This document shows positions 48,488-59,643 of a stretch of 64,000 nucleotides of DNA, one piece after another (positions within the stretch are counted from its first letter, which is position 1; each line of letters opens with the position of its first letter). The notes under the pieces were generated by a model. It searched no databases, had not been told where the DNA came from, and worked only from the letters and a program-made list of their open reading frames with translations. The DNA lies in contig OZ038435.1 in the NCBI GenBank assembly GCA_964036275.1, positions 21,806,559 through 21,870,558 of the forward strand, in the 5' to 3' direction. Made by a program: the position numbers and the translations under genes. This stretch comes from Litoditis marina. Its lineage: Eukaryota > Nematoda > Chromadorea > Rhabditida > Rhabditidae.

Positions 48488-48785
48488 AACAAAAAAAAAT
48501 AATGGAATCAGAACGTTCTCTGCTTCGTCGTATCTAATTCTGGTAGTTCGGTAGAAGAGAGCAGTGAGACGCAGACAGTAGGCGAATGCGAGAGCAATGA
48601 TAAAAGATGGAGAGATCAGAGCGAATTCAAACATTTGATGATTGTTGCTGTGTTTGTAGTTTGATCCGTTGATATTCGAAGTTATGATGCGAACCGAGAT
48701 CTAACTACAATGAAGATGTTGTCATTTACCTTACTAAACCAATTGTAAAAACAGCTAAAGTACTACCAACTTTTACTTCAACCCT

Positions 48786-48890
48786 TTTCATCGCTCACCC
48801 GGATACCCCGAGCAAGTTTTCCAAAAATTAGGTTCAAACACATCTTTCGATGGTTTTCTCCTAAGTACCTTGAGATACTGGGTTTAAACC
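48786..48890 (-). ncRNA. SL2-type SL RNA, copy B2 (class A)
   Basis: Leader 48869-48890, donor GTACTT. Duplicate of A2 but with the complete Sm site AATTTTTGG. Confidence 0.91.
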
Positions 48891-49189
48891 AACTACAAAG
48901 AGAAATGGAATCAGTACGTTCCTTGGTTCGTCGTATCTAATTCTGGTAGTTCGGTAGAAGAGAGCAGTGAGACGCAGACAGTAGGCGAATGCGAGAGCAA
49001 TGGTAAAAGATGGAGAAATCCGAGCGAATTTAAACATTTGATGATTGTTGCTGTGTTTGTAGTTTGATCCGTTGATATTCGAAAGTTATGATGCGAACCG
49101 AGATCTAACTACAATGAAGATGTTGTCATTTACTTTACTTAACCATTTTTAAAAACAGCTAAAGTACTACCAACTTTTACTTCAACCTT

Positions 49190-49294
49190 TTCATCGCTCA
49201 CCCGGATACCCCGAGCAAGTTTTCCGAAAATTAGGTTCAAACACATCTTTCGATGGTTTTCTCCTAAGTAACTTTGAGATACTGGGTTTAAACC
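49190..49294 (-). ncRNA. SL2-type SL RNA, copy B3 (probably impaired)
   Basis: Duplicate of A3: last leader base A and Sm site AATTTTCGG. It also has one extra base after the donor (GTTACTTAG). That insertion joins two minus-strand frames into a 100-codon frame found in no other unit, which I take as accidental. Confidence 0.75.
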
Positions 49295-49591
49295 AACGAC
49301 AAAGAGAAATGGAATCAGTACGTTTCCTGGTTCGTCGTATCTAATTCTGATAGTTCGGTAGAAGAGAGCAGTGAGACGCAGACAGTAGGCGAATGCGAGA
49401 GCAATGATAAAAGATGGAGAAATCCGAGCGAATTTAAACATTTGATGATTGTTGCTGTGTTTGTAGTTTGATCCGTTGATATTCGAAAGTTATGATGCGA
49501 ACCGAGATCTAACTACAATGAAGATGTTGTCATTTACTTTACTTAACCATTTTAAAAACAGCTAAAGTACTACCAACTTTTACTTCAACCT

Positions 49592-49696
49592 TTTCATCGC
49601 TCACCCGGATAGCCCGAGCAAGTTTTCCAAAAATTAGGTTCAAGCACATCTTTCGATGGTTTTCTCCTATTTACCTTGAGATACTGGGTTTAAACC
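49592..49696 (-). ncRNA. SL2-type SL RNA, copy B4 (class B)
   Basis: Leader 49675-49696, donor GTAAAT, class B body, Sm site intact. The 5' flank far upstream has CCGTTGGGATTC instead of CCGTTGATATTC near 49,880. Confidence 0.9.
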
Positions 49697-49994
49697 AACG
49701 ACAAGGAGAAATGGAATCAGTACGTTCCTTGGTTCGTCGTATCTAATTCTGGTAGTTCGGTAGAAGAGAGCAGTGAGACGCAGACAGTAGGCGAATGCGA
49801 GAGCAATGGTAAAAGATGGAGAAATCCGAGCGAATTTAAACATTTGATGATTGTTGCTGTGTTTGTAGTTTGATCCGTTGGGATTCGAAAGTTATGATGC
49901 GAACCGAGATCTAACTACAATGAAGATGTTGTCATTTACTTTACTTAACCATTTTTAAAAACAGCTAAAGTACTACCAACTTTTACTTCAACCT

Positions 49995-50099
49995 TTTCAT
50001 CGCTCACCCGGATACCCCGAGCAAGTTTTCCAAAAATTAGGTTCAAACACATCTTTCGATGGTTTTCTCCTAAGTACCTTGAGATACTGGGTTTAAACC
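49995..50099 (-). ncRNA. SL2-type SL RNA, copy B5 (class A)
   Basis: Leader 50078-50099, donor GTACTT, stem II CATC-GAAA-GATG and Sm site intact. Confidence 0.92.
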
Positions 50100-50397
50100 A
50101 ACGACAAAGAGAAATGGAATCAGTACGTTCCCTGGTTCGTCGTATCTAATTCTGATAGTTCGGTAGAAGAGAGCAGTGAGACGCAGACAGTAGGCGAATG
50201 CGAGAGCAATGATAAAAGATGGAGAAATCCGAGCGAATTTAAACATTTGATGATTGTTGCTGTGTTTGTAGTTTGATCCGTTGATATTCGAAAGTTATGA
50301 TGCGAACCGAGATCTAACTACAATGAAGATGTTGTCATTTACTTCACTTAACCATTTTTAAAAACAGCTAAAGTACTACCAACTTTTACTTCAACCT

Positions 50398-50502
50398 TTT
50401 CATCGCTCACCCGGATAGCCCGAGCAAGTTTTCCAAAAATTAGGTTCAAGCACATCTTTCGATGGTTTTCTCCTATTTACCTTGAGATACTGGGTTTAAA
50501 CC
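50398..50502 (-). ncRNA. SL2-type SL RNA, copy B6 (class B)
   Basis: Leader 50481-50502, donor GTAAAT, Sm site intact, CTATCC in the 3' loop. Confidence 0.9.
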
Positions 50503-50800
50503 AACGACAAGGAGAAATGGAATCAGTACGTTCCTTGGTTCGTCGTATCTAATTCTGGTAGTTCGGTAGAAGAGAGCAGTGAGACGCAGACAGTAGGCGA
50601 ATGCGAGAGCAATGGTAAAAGATGGAGAAATCCGAGCGAATTTAAACATTTGATGATTGTTGCTGTGTTTGTAGTTTGATCCGTTGATATTCGAAAGTTA
50701 TGATGCGAACCGAGATCTAACTACAATGAAGATGTTGTCATTTACTTTACTTAACCATTTTTAAAAACAGCTAAAGTACTACCAACTTTTACTTCAACCT

Positions 50801-50905
50801 TTTCATCGCTCACCCGGATACCCCGAGCAAGTTTTCCAAAAATTAGGTTCAAACACATCTTTCGATGGTTTTCTCCTAAGTACCTTGAGATACTGGGTTT
50901 AAACC
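50801..50905 (-). ncRNA. SL2-type SL RNA, copy B7 (class A)
   Basis: Leader 50884-50905, donor GTACTT, all signature elements intact. Confidence 0.92.
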
Positions 50906-51203
50906 AACGACAAAGAGAAATGGAATCAGTACGTTCCCTGGTTCGTCGTATCTAATTCTGATAGTTCGGTAGAAGAGAGCAGTGAGACGCAGACAGTAGG
51001 CGAATGCGAGAGCAATGATAAAAGATGGAGAAATCCGAGCGAATTTAAACATTTGATGATTGTTGCTGTGTTTGTAGTTTGATCCGTTGATATTCGAAAG
51101 TTATGATGCGAACCGAGATCTAACTACAATGAAGATGTTGTCATTTACTTCACTTAACCATTTTTAAAAACAGCTAAAGTACTACCAACTTTTACTTCAA
51201 CCT

Positions 51204-51308
51204 TTTCATCGCTCACCCGGATAGCCCGAGCAAGTTTTCCAAAAATTAGGTTCAAGCACATCTTTCGATGGTTTTCTCCTAATTACCTTGAGATACTGGG
51301 TTTAAACC
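51204..51308 (-). ncRNA. SL2-type SL RNA, copy B8 (class B, variant 5' flank)
   Basis: Leader 51287-51308, donor GTAATT, class B body. Its 5' flank has the GGAGGAATGG / CAGGACGTTTCTGG variant, like A8. Confidence 0.87.
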
Positions 51309-51605
51309 AACGACAAGGAGGAATGGAATCAGGACGTTTCTGGTTCGTCGTATCTAATTATGGTAGTTCGGTAGAAGAGAGCAGTGAGACGCAGACAGTA
51401 GGCGAATGCGAGAGCAATGATAAAAGATGGAGAGATCCGAGCGAATTCAAACATTTGATGATTGTTGCTGTGTTTGTAGTTTGATCCGTTGATATTCGAA
51501 GTTATGATGCGAACCGAGATCTAACTACAATGAAGATGTTGTCATTTACTTTACTAAACCAATTGTAAAAACAGCTAAAGTACTACCAACTTTTACTTCA
51601 ACCCT

Positions 51606-51710
51606 TTTCATCGCTCACCCGGATACCCCGAGCAAGTTTTCCAAAAATTAGGTTCAAACACATCTTTCGATGGTTTTCTCCTAAGTACCTTGAGATACTG
51701 GGTTTAAACC
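51606..51710 (-). ncRNA. SL2-type SL RNA, copy B9 (class A, variant 5' flank)
   Basis: Leader 51689-51710, donor GTACTT, Sm site intact. Class A body combined with the GGAGGAATGG flank of A8 and B8, so flank and body have been reshuffled, as expected from unequal exchange or gene conversion. Confidence 0.88.
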
Positions 51711-52008
51711 AACGACAAGGAGGAATGGAATCAGGACGTTTCTGGTTCGTCGTATCTAATTATGGTAGTTCGGTAGAAGAGAGCAGTGAGACGCAGACAG
51801 TAGGCGAATGCGAGAGCAATGATAAAAGATGGAGAGATCAGAGCGAATTCAAACATTTGATGATTGTTGCTGTGTTTGTAGTTTGATCCGTTGATATTCG
51901 AAAGTTATGATGCGAACCGAGATCTAACTACAATGAAGATGTTGTCATTTACCTTACTAAACCAATTGTAAAAACAGCTAAAGTACTACCAACTTTTACT
52001 TCAACCCT

Positions 52009-52113
52009 TTTCATCGCTCACCCGGATACCCCGAGCAAGTTTTCCAAAAATTAGGTTCAAACACATCTTTCGATGGTTTTCTCCTAAGTACCTTGAGATA
52101 CTGGGTTTAAACC
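52009..52113 (-). ncRNA. SL2-type SL RNA, copy B10 (class A)
   Basis: Leader 52092-52113, donor GTACTT, Sm site intact. Lies in the part of array B with no counterpart in A. Confidence 0.91.
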
Positions 52114-52411
52114 AACGACAAAGAGAAATGGAATCAGTACGTTCCCTGGTTCGTCGTATCTAATTCTGGTAGTTCGGTAGAAGAGAGCAGTGAGACGCAG
52201 ACAGTAGGCGAATGCGAGAGCAATGATAAAAGATGGAGAGATCAGAGCGAATTCAAACATTTGATGATTGTTGCTGTGTTTGTAGTTTGATCCGTTGATA
52301 TTCGAAAGTTATGATGCGAACCGAGATCTAACTACAATGAAGATGTTGTCATTTACTTTACTAAACCAATTTTAAAAACAGCTAAAGTACTACCAACTTT
52401 TACTTCAACCT

Positions 52412-52516
52412 TTTCATCGCTCAGCAGGATACCCCGAGCAAGTTTTCCAAAAATTAGGTTCAAACAAATCTTTCGATGATTTTCTCCTAATTACCTTGAG
52501 ATACTGGGTTTAAACC
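52412..52516 (-). ncRNA. SL2-type SL RNA, copy B11 (class C, diverged)
   Basis: Leader 52495-52516, donor GTAATT, Sm site intact. The 3' stem-loop has CCTGCTGAGC and the base before stem II also differs (AAAATCATC). The most diverged body in the array, with a perfect leader. Confidence 0.85.
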
Positions 52517-52815
52517 AACGAAAAAAAATAATGGAATCAGAACGTTCCCTGCTTCGTCGTATCTAATTCTGGTACTTCGGTAGAAGAGAGCAGTGAGACG
52601 CAGACAGTAGGCGAATACGAGAGCAATGATAAAAGATGGAGAGATCAGAGCGAATTTAAACAGTTGATGATTGTTGCTGTGTTTGTAGTTTGATCCGTTG
52701 ATATTCGAAAGTTATGATGCGAACCGAGATCTAACTACAATGAAGATGTTGTCATTTACTTTACTTAACCATTTTTAAAAAACAGCTAAAGTACTACCAA
52801 CTTTTACTTCAACCT

Positions 52816-52920
52816 TTTCATCGCTCACCCGGATACCCCGAGCAAGTTTTCCAAAAATTAGGTTCAGACACATCTTTCGATGGTTTTCTCCTAAGTACCT
52901 TGAGATACTGGGTTTAAACC
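52816..52920 (-). ncRNA. SL2-type SL RNA, copy B12 (class A)
   Basis: Leader 52899-52920, donor GTACTT, Sm site intact; one substitution upstream of it (GTGTCTGAACC). Confidence 0.89.
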
Positions 52921-53217
52921 AACGACAAAGAGAAATGGAATCAGTACGTTCCCTGGTTCGTCGTATCTAATTCTGATAGTTCGGTAGAAGAGAGCAGTGA
53001 GACGCAGACAGTAGGCGAATGCGAGAGCAATGATAAAAGATGGAGAAATCCGAGCGAATTTAAACATTTGATGATTGTTGCTGTGTTTGTAGTTTGATCC
53101 GTTGATATTCGAAAGTTATGATGCGAACCGAGATCTAACTACAATGAAGATGTTGTCATTTACCTTACTAAACCAATTGTAAAAACAGCTAAAGTTACCA
53201 ACTTTTACTTCAACCCT

Positions 53218-53322
53218 TTTCATCGCTCACCCGGATACCCCGAGCAAGTTTTCCAAAAATTAGGTTCAAACACATCTTTCGATGGTTTTCTCCTAAGTAC
53301 CTTGAGATACTGGGTTTAAACC
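53218..53322 (-). ncRNA. SL2-type SL RNA, copy B13 (class A)
   Basis: Leader 53301-53322, donor GTACTT, Sm site intact. The region downstream of its 3' end lacks three bases (AAAGTTACC near 53,193) compared with other units. Confidence 0.9.
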
Positions 53323-53621
53323 AACGACAAAGAGAAATGGAATCAGTACGTTCCCTGGTTCGTCGTATCTAATTCTGGTAGTTCGGTAGAAGAGAGCAGT
53401 GAGACGCAGACAGTAGGCGAATGCGAGAGCAATGATAAAAGATGGAGAGATCAGAGCGAATTCAAACATTTGATGATTGTTGCTGTGTTTGTAGTTTGAT
53501 CCGTTGATATTCGAAAGTTATGATGCGAACCGAGATCTAACTACAATGAAGATGTTGTCATTTACTTTACTTAACCATTTTTAAAATCAGCTAAAGTACT
53601 ACCAACTTTTACTTCAACCCT

Positions 53622-53726
53622 TTTCATCGCTCACCCGGATACCCCGAGCAAGTTTTCCAAAAATTAGGTTCAAACACATCTTTCGATGGTTTTCTCCTAA
53701 GTACCTTGAGATACTGGGTTTAAACC
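53622..53726 (-). ncRNA. SL2-type SL RNA, copy B14 (class A)
   Basis: Leader 53705-53726, donor GTACTT, Sm site and stems intact. The 5' flank carries a single A-to-G change at 53,749. Confidence 0.91.
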
Positions 53727-54023
53727 AACGACAAAGAGAAATGGAATCGGTACGTTCCCTGGTTCGTCGTATCTAATTCTGGTAGTTCGGTAGAAGAGAG
53801 CAGTGAGACGCAGACAGTAGGCGAATGCGAGAGCAATGATAAAAGATGGAGAGATCAGAGCGAAATCAAACATTTGATGATTGTTGCTGTGTTTGTAGTT
53901 TGATCCGTTGATATTCGAAGTTATGATGCGAACCGAGATCTAACTACAATGAAGATGTTGTCATTTACCTTACTAAACCAATTGTAAAAACAGCTAAAGT
54001 ACTACCAACTTTTACTTCAACCC

Positions 54024-54128
54024 TTTTCATCGCTCACCCGGATACCCGAGCAAGTTTTCCAAAAATTAGGTTCAAACACATCTTTCGATGGTTTTCTCCT
54101 AAGTACCTTGAGATACTGGGTTTAAACC
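54024..54128 (-). ncRNA. SL2-type SL RNA, copy B15 (class A, flank lost in gap)
   Basis: Leader 54107-54128 complete, donor GTACTT, Sm site intact. The 3' stem-loop has one base fewer (GGGTATCC). The promoter region is hidden by the run of N that begins three bases upstream of the leader. Confidence 0.85.
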
Positions 54129-54131
54129 AAC

Positions 54132-54331
54132 NNNNNNNNNNNNNNNNNNNNNNNNNNNNNNNNNNNNNNNNNNNNNNNNNNNNNNNNNNNNNNNNNNNNN
54201 NNNNNNNNNNNNNNNNNNNNNNNNNNNNNNNNNNNNNNNNNNNNNNNNNNNNNNNNNNNNNNNNNNNNNNNNNNNNNNNNNNNNNNNNNNNNNNNNNNNN
54301 NNNNNNNNNNNNNNNNNNNNNNNNNNNNNNN
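54132..54331. other. Assembly gap, exactly 200 N
   Basis: Two hundred undetermined bases. The round length suggests a placeholder. Content changes from SL RNA array to Sat1 in reversed orientation across it, so the true distance and the join itself are uncertain. Confidence 0.99.
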
Positions 54332-57300
54332 ACTTTCATGAAGTAATATGTTACTCATTGAGAATAAATTGATGTTTCAAGGTTCCTCCCAATTTCCCAC
54401 GAGACACGTGACTTAGTACACGCAGGGAGAACATAATTGTTATTGTCTAAACATGACCGATTTAATGTAGTAGGCCAGTGTTGATGAACCTTCTTTTACG
54501 TTACTTTCATGAAGTAATATGTTACTCATTGAGAATAAATTGATGTTTCGAGGTTCCTCCCAATTTCCCACGAGACACGTGACTCAGTACACGCAGGGAG
54601 AACATAATTGTAATTGTCTAAACATGACCGATTTAATGTAGTAGGCCAGTGTTGATGAACCTTCTTTTACGTTACTTTCATGAAGTAATATGTTACTCAT
54701 TGAGAATAAATTGATGTTTCGAGGTTCCTCCCAATTTCCCACGAGACACGTGACTTAGTACACGCAGGGAGAACATAATTGTTATTGTCTAAACATGACC
54801 GATTTAATGTAGTAGGCCAGTGTTGATAAACCTTCTCTTACGTTACTTTCATGAAGTAATATGTTACTCATTGAGAATAAATTGATGTTTCGAGGTTCCT
54901 CCCAATTTTCCACGAGACACGTGACTCAGTACACGCAGGGAGAACATAATTGTTATTGTCTAAACACGACCGATTTAATGTAGTAGGCCAGTGTTGATAA
55001 ACCAGCTCTTACGTTATTTTCATGGAGTAATATGTTACTCATTGAGAATAAATTGATGTCTCGAGGTTTTTCCCGATTTCCCACAAGACACGTGACTTAG
55101 TACACGCAGGGAGAACATAATTGTAATTGTCTTAACATGACCAATTTAATGTAGTAGGCCAGTGTTGATAAACCTTCTCTTACGTTACTTTCATGAAGTA
55201 ATATGTTACTCATTGAGAATAAATTGATGTTTAAAGGTTCCTCCCAATTTCCCACGAGACACGTGACTCAGTACACGTAGGGAGAACATAATTGTAATTG
55301 TCTAAACACGACCGATTTAATGTAGTAGGCCAGTGTTGATAAACCTTCTCTTACGTTACTTTCATGAAGTAATATGTTACTCATTGAGATTAAATTGATG
55401 TTTCAAGGTTCCTCCCAATATCCCACGAGACACGTGACTTAGTACACGCAGGGAGAACATAATTGTAATTGTCTAAACACGACCGATTTAATGTAGTAGG
55501 CCAGTGTTGATGAACCTTCGCTTACGTTACTTTCATGAAGTTATATGTTACTCATTGAGAATAAATTGATGTTTCGAGGTTCCTCCCAATTTCCCACGAG
55601 ACACGTGACTCAATACACGCAGGGAGAACATAATTGTAATTGTCTAAACATGACCAATTTAATGTAGTAGGCCAGTGTTGATAAACCTTCTCTTACGTTA
55701 CTTTCATGAAGTAATATGTTACTCATTGAGAATAAATTGATGTTTCAAGGTTCCTCCCAATTTCCCACGAGACACGTGACTCAGTACATGCAGGGAGAAC
55801 ATAATTGTAATTGTCTAAACACGACCGATTTAATGTAGTAGGCCAGTGTTGATAAACCTTCTCTTACGTTAGTTTCATGAAGTAATATGTTACTCATTGA
55901 GATTAAATTGATGTTTCAAGGTTCCTCCCAATATCCCACGAGACACGTGACTCAGTACACGCAGGGAGAACATAATTGTAATTGTCTAAACACGACCGAT
56001 TTAATGTAGTAGGCCAGTGTTGATAAACCAGCTCTTACGTTATTTTCATGGAGTAATATGTTACTCATTGAGAATAAATTGATGTTTCGAGGTTCCTCCC
56101 AATTTCCCACGAGACACGTGACTTAGTACACGCAGGGAGAACATAATTGTTATTGTCTAAACATGACCGATTTAATGTAGTAGGCCAGTGTTGATAAACC
56201 TTCTCTTACGTTACTTTCATGAAGTAATATGTTACTCATTGAGAATAAATTGATGTTTCGAGGTTCCTCCCAATTTTCCACGAGACACGTGACTCAGTAC
56301 ACGCAGTGAGAACATAATTGTTATTGTCTAAACACGACCGATTTAATGTAGTAGGCCAGTGTTGATAAACCAGCTCTTACGTTATTTTCATGGAGTAATA
56401 TGTTACTCATTGAGAATAAATTGATGTCTCGAGGTTTTTCCCGATTTCCCACAAGACACGTGACTTAGTACACGCAGGGAGAACATAATTGTAATTGTCT
56501 TAACATGACCAATTTAATGTAGTAGGCCAGTGTTGATAAACCTTCTCTTACGTTACTTTCATGAAGTAATATGTTACTCATTGAGAATAAATTGATGTTT
56601 CAAGGTTCCTCCCAATTTCCCACGAGACACGTGACTCAGTACACGCAGGGAGAACATAATTGTAATTGTCTAAACACGACCGATTTAATGTAGTAGGCCA
56701 GTGTTGATAAACCTTCTCTTACGTTACTTTCATGAAGTAATATGTTACTCATTGAGATTAAATTGATGTTTCAAGGTTCCTCCCAATATCCCACGAGACA
56801 CGTGACTTAGTACACGCAGGGAGAACATAATTGTAATTGTCTAAACACGACCGATTTAATGTAGTAGGCCAGTGTTGATGAACCTTCGCTTACGTTACTT
56901 TCATGAAGTTATATGTTACTCATTGAGAATAAATTGATGTTTCAAGGTTCCTCCCAATTTCCCACGAGACACGTGACTCAATACACGCAGGGAGAACATA
57001 ATTGTAATTGTCTAAACACGACCGATTTAATGTAGTAGGCCAGTGTTGATAAACCTTCTCTTACGTTAGTTTCATGAAGTAATATGTTACTCATTGAGAT
57101 TAAATTGATGTTTCAAGGTTCCTCCCAATATCCCACGAGACACGTGACTCAGTACACGCAGGGAGAACATAATTGTAATTGTCTAAACACGACCGATTTA
57201 ATGTAGTAGGCCAGTGTTGATAAACCAGCTCTTGCGTTATTTTCATGGAGTAATATGTTACTCATTGAGAATAAATTGATGTGTCGAGGTTTTTCCCGAT

Positions 57301-59643
57301 TTCCCACAAGACACGTGACTTAGTACACGCAGGGAGAACATAATTGTAATTGTCTTAACATGACCAATTTAATGTAGTAGGCCAGTGTTGATAAACCTTC
57401 TCTTACGTTACTTTCATGAAGTAATATGTTACTCATTGAGAATAAATTGATGTTTCAAGGTTCCTCCCAATTTCCCACGAGACACGTGACTTAGTACACG
57501 CAGGAAGAACATAATTGTAATTGTCTTAACATGACCGATTTAATGTAGTAGGCCAGTGTTGATAAACCTTCTCTTACGTTACCTTCATGAAGTAATATGT
57601 TACTCATTGAGAATAAATTGATGTCTCGAGGTTTTTCCCGATTTCCCACAAGACACGTAACTTAGTACACGCAGGGAGAACATAATTGTAATTGTCTTAA
57701 CATGACCGATTTAATGTAGTAGGCCAGTGTTGATAAAGCTTCTATTACGTTACTTTCATGAAGTAATATGTTACTCATTGAGAATAAATTGATGTTTCAA
57801 GGTTCCTCCTGATTTCCAACGAGACACGTGACTTAGTACACGCAGGGAGGACATACTTGTAATTGTCTTAACATGACCGGTTTAATGGAGTAGGCCAGTG
57901 TTGATAAAGCTTCTCGTACGTTACTTTCATGAAGTAATATGTTACTCATTGAGAATAAATTGATGTTTCGAGGTTCCTCCCAATTTCCCACGAGACACGT
58001 GACTTAGTACACGCAGGGAGAACATAATTGTAATTGTCTAAACACGACCGATTTAATGTAGTAGGCCAGTGTTGATAAACCAGCTCCTACGTTACTTTCA
58101 TGAAGTAATATGTTACTCATTGAGAATAAATTGATGTTTCGAGGTTCCTCCCAATTTCCCACGAGACACGTGACTTAGTACACGCAGGGAGAACATAATT
58201 GTAATTGTCTAAACATGACCGATTTAATGTAGTAGGCCAGTGTTGATAAACCTTCTCTTACGTTACTTTCATGAAGTAATATGTTACTCATTGAGAATAA
58301 ATTGATGTTTCGAGGTTCCTCCCAATTTCCCACGAGACACGTGACTCAATACACGCAGGGAGAACATAATTGTAATTGTCTAAACATGACCAATTTAATG
58401 TAGTAGGCCAGTGTTGATAAACCTTCTCTTACGTTACTTTCATGAAGTAATATGTTACTCATTGAGAATAAATTGATGTTTCAAGGTTCCTCCCAATTTC
58501 CCACGAGACACGTGACTCAGTACACGCAGGGAGAACATAATTGTAATTGTCTAAACACGACCGATTTAATGTAGTAGGCCAGTGTTGATAAACCTTCTCT
58601 TACGTTACTTTCATGAAGTAATATGTTACTCATTGAGATTAAATTGATGTTTCAAGGTTCCTCCCAATATCCCACGAGACACGTGACTTAGTACACGCAG
58701 GGAGAACATAATTGTAATTGTCTAAACACGACCGATTTAATGTAGTAGGCCAGTGTTGATGAACCTTCGCTTACGTTACTTTCATGAAGTTATATGTTAC
58801 TCATTGAGAATAAATTGATGTTTCGAGGTTCCTCCCAATTTCCCACGAGACACGTGACTCAATACACGCAGGGAGAACATAATTGTAATTGTCTAAACAT
58901 GACCAATTTAATGTAGTAGGCCAGTGTTGATAAACCTTCTCTTACGTTACTTTCATGAAGTAATATGTTACTCATTGAGAATAAATTGATGTTTCAAGGT
59001 TCCTCCCAATTTCCCACGAGACACGTGACTCAGTACACGCAGGGAGAACATAATTGTAATTGTCTAAACACGACCGATTTAATGTAGTAGGCCAGTGTTG
59101 ATAAACCTTCTCTTACGTTACTTTCATGAAGTAATATGTTACTCATTGAGATTAAATTGATGTTTCAAGGTTCCTCCCAATTTCCCACGAGACACGTGAC
59201 TCAGTACACGCAGGGAGAACATAATTGTAATTGTCTAAACACGACCGATTTAATGTAGTAGGCCAGTGTTGATAAACCAGCTCTTACGTTATTTTCATGG
59301 AGTAATATGTTACTCATTGAGAATAAATTGATGTGTCGAGGTTTTTCCCGATTTCCCACAAGACACGTGACTTAGTACACGCAGGGAGAACATAATTGTA
59401 ATTGTCTTAACATGACCAATTTAATGTAGTAGGCCAGTGTTGATAAACCTTCTCTTACGTTACTTTCATGAAGTAATATGTTACTCATTGAGAATAAATT
59501 GATGTTTCAAGGTTCCTCCCAATTTCCCACGAGACACGTGACTTAGTACACGCAGGAAGAACATAATTGTAATTGTCTTAACATGACCGATTTAATCTAG
59601 TAGGCCAGTGTTGATAAACCTTCTCTTACGTTACCTTCATGAA
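54332..59643 (-). repeat. 171-bp satellite Sat1, inverted block
   Basis: The same monomer as at 1-40,915 but on the opposite strand, about 31 copies. Higher-order structure persists: GTGTCGAG at 57281 and 59333 (2,052 bp, 12 monomers), and TCATTGAGAT at 55381, 56749 and 58630 (1,368 and 1,881 bp, 8 and 11 monomers). Subfamilies are those of the 9-20 kb part of the forward block (the GAGCTGG type, read in reverse as CCAGCTC). The block stops inside a monomer at TTCATGAA. Confidence 0.96.

Larger units (their letters stand above)
46814..51665 (+). repeat. Tandem segmental duplication of about 4.86 kb, copy B
   Basis: Second copy of 41,955-46,813. Beyond 51,665 the SL array continues without a break to the assembly gap, so copy B carries the original array extension and copy A is the truncated duplicate edge. 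Confidence 0.88.
48064..54131 (-). repeat. SL RNA gene array B (402-404-bp units)
   Basis: Units start at 48064, 48466, 48869, 49273, 49675, 50078, 50481, 50884, 51287, 51689, 52092, 52495, 52899, 53301, 53705 and 54107. The first nine match array A; the rest are extra and do not alternate strictly. The array runs into the run of N, so its true length is unknown. Confidence 0.93.

Noticed and set aside
49139..49441. 100-codon minus-strand frame
   Set aside because: Arises in a single unit from one inserted base at the donor of copy B3, joining two short frames; not conserved in any other unit.
54034..54358. Two frames of 78-101 codons over the gap
   Set aside because: Consist almost entirely of undetermined bases.
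54332..59643. Leader-like GGTTTTTCCCGATTTCCCAC in Sat1 (reverse strand)
   Set aside because: It resembles a spliced leader at the start, but no GT donor, Sm site or stem-loop follows.
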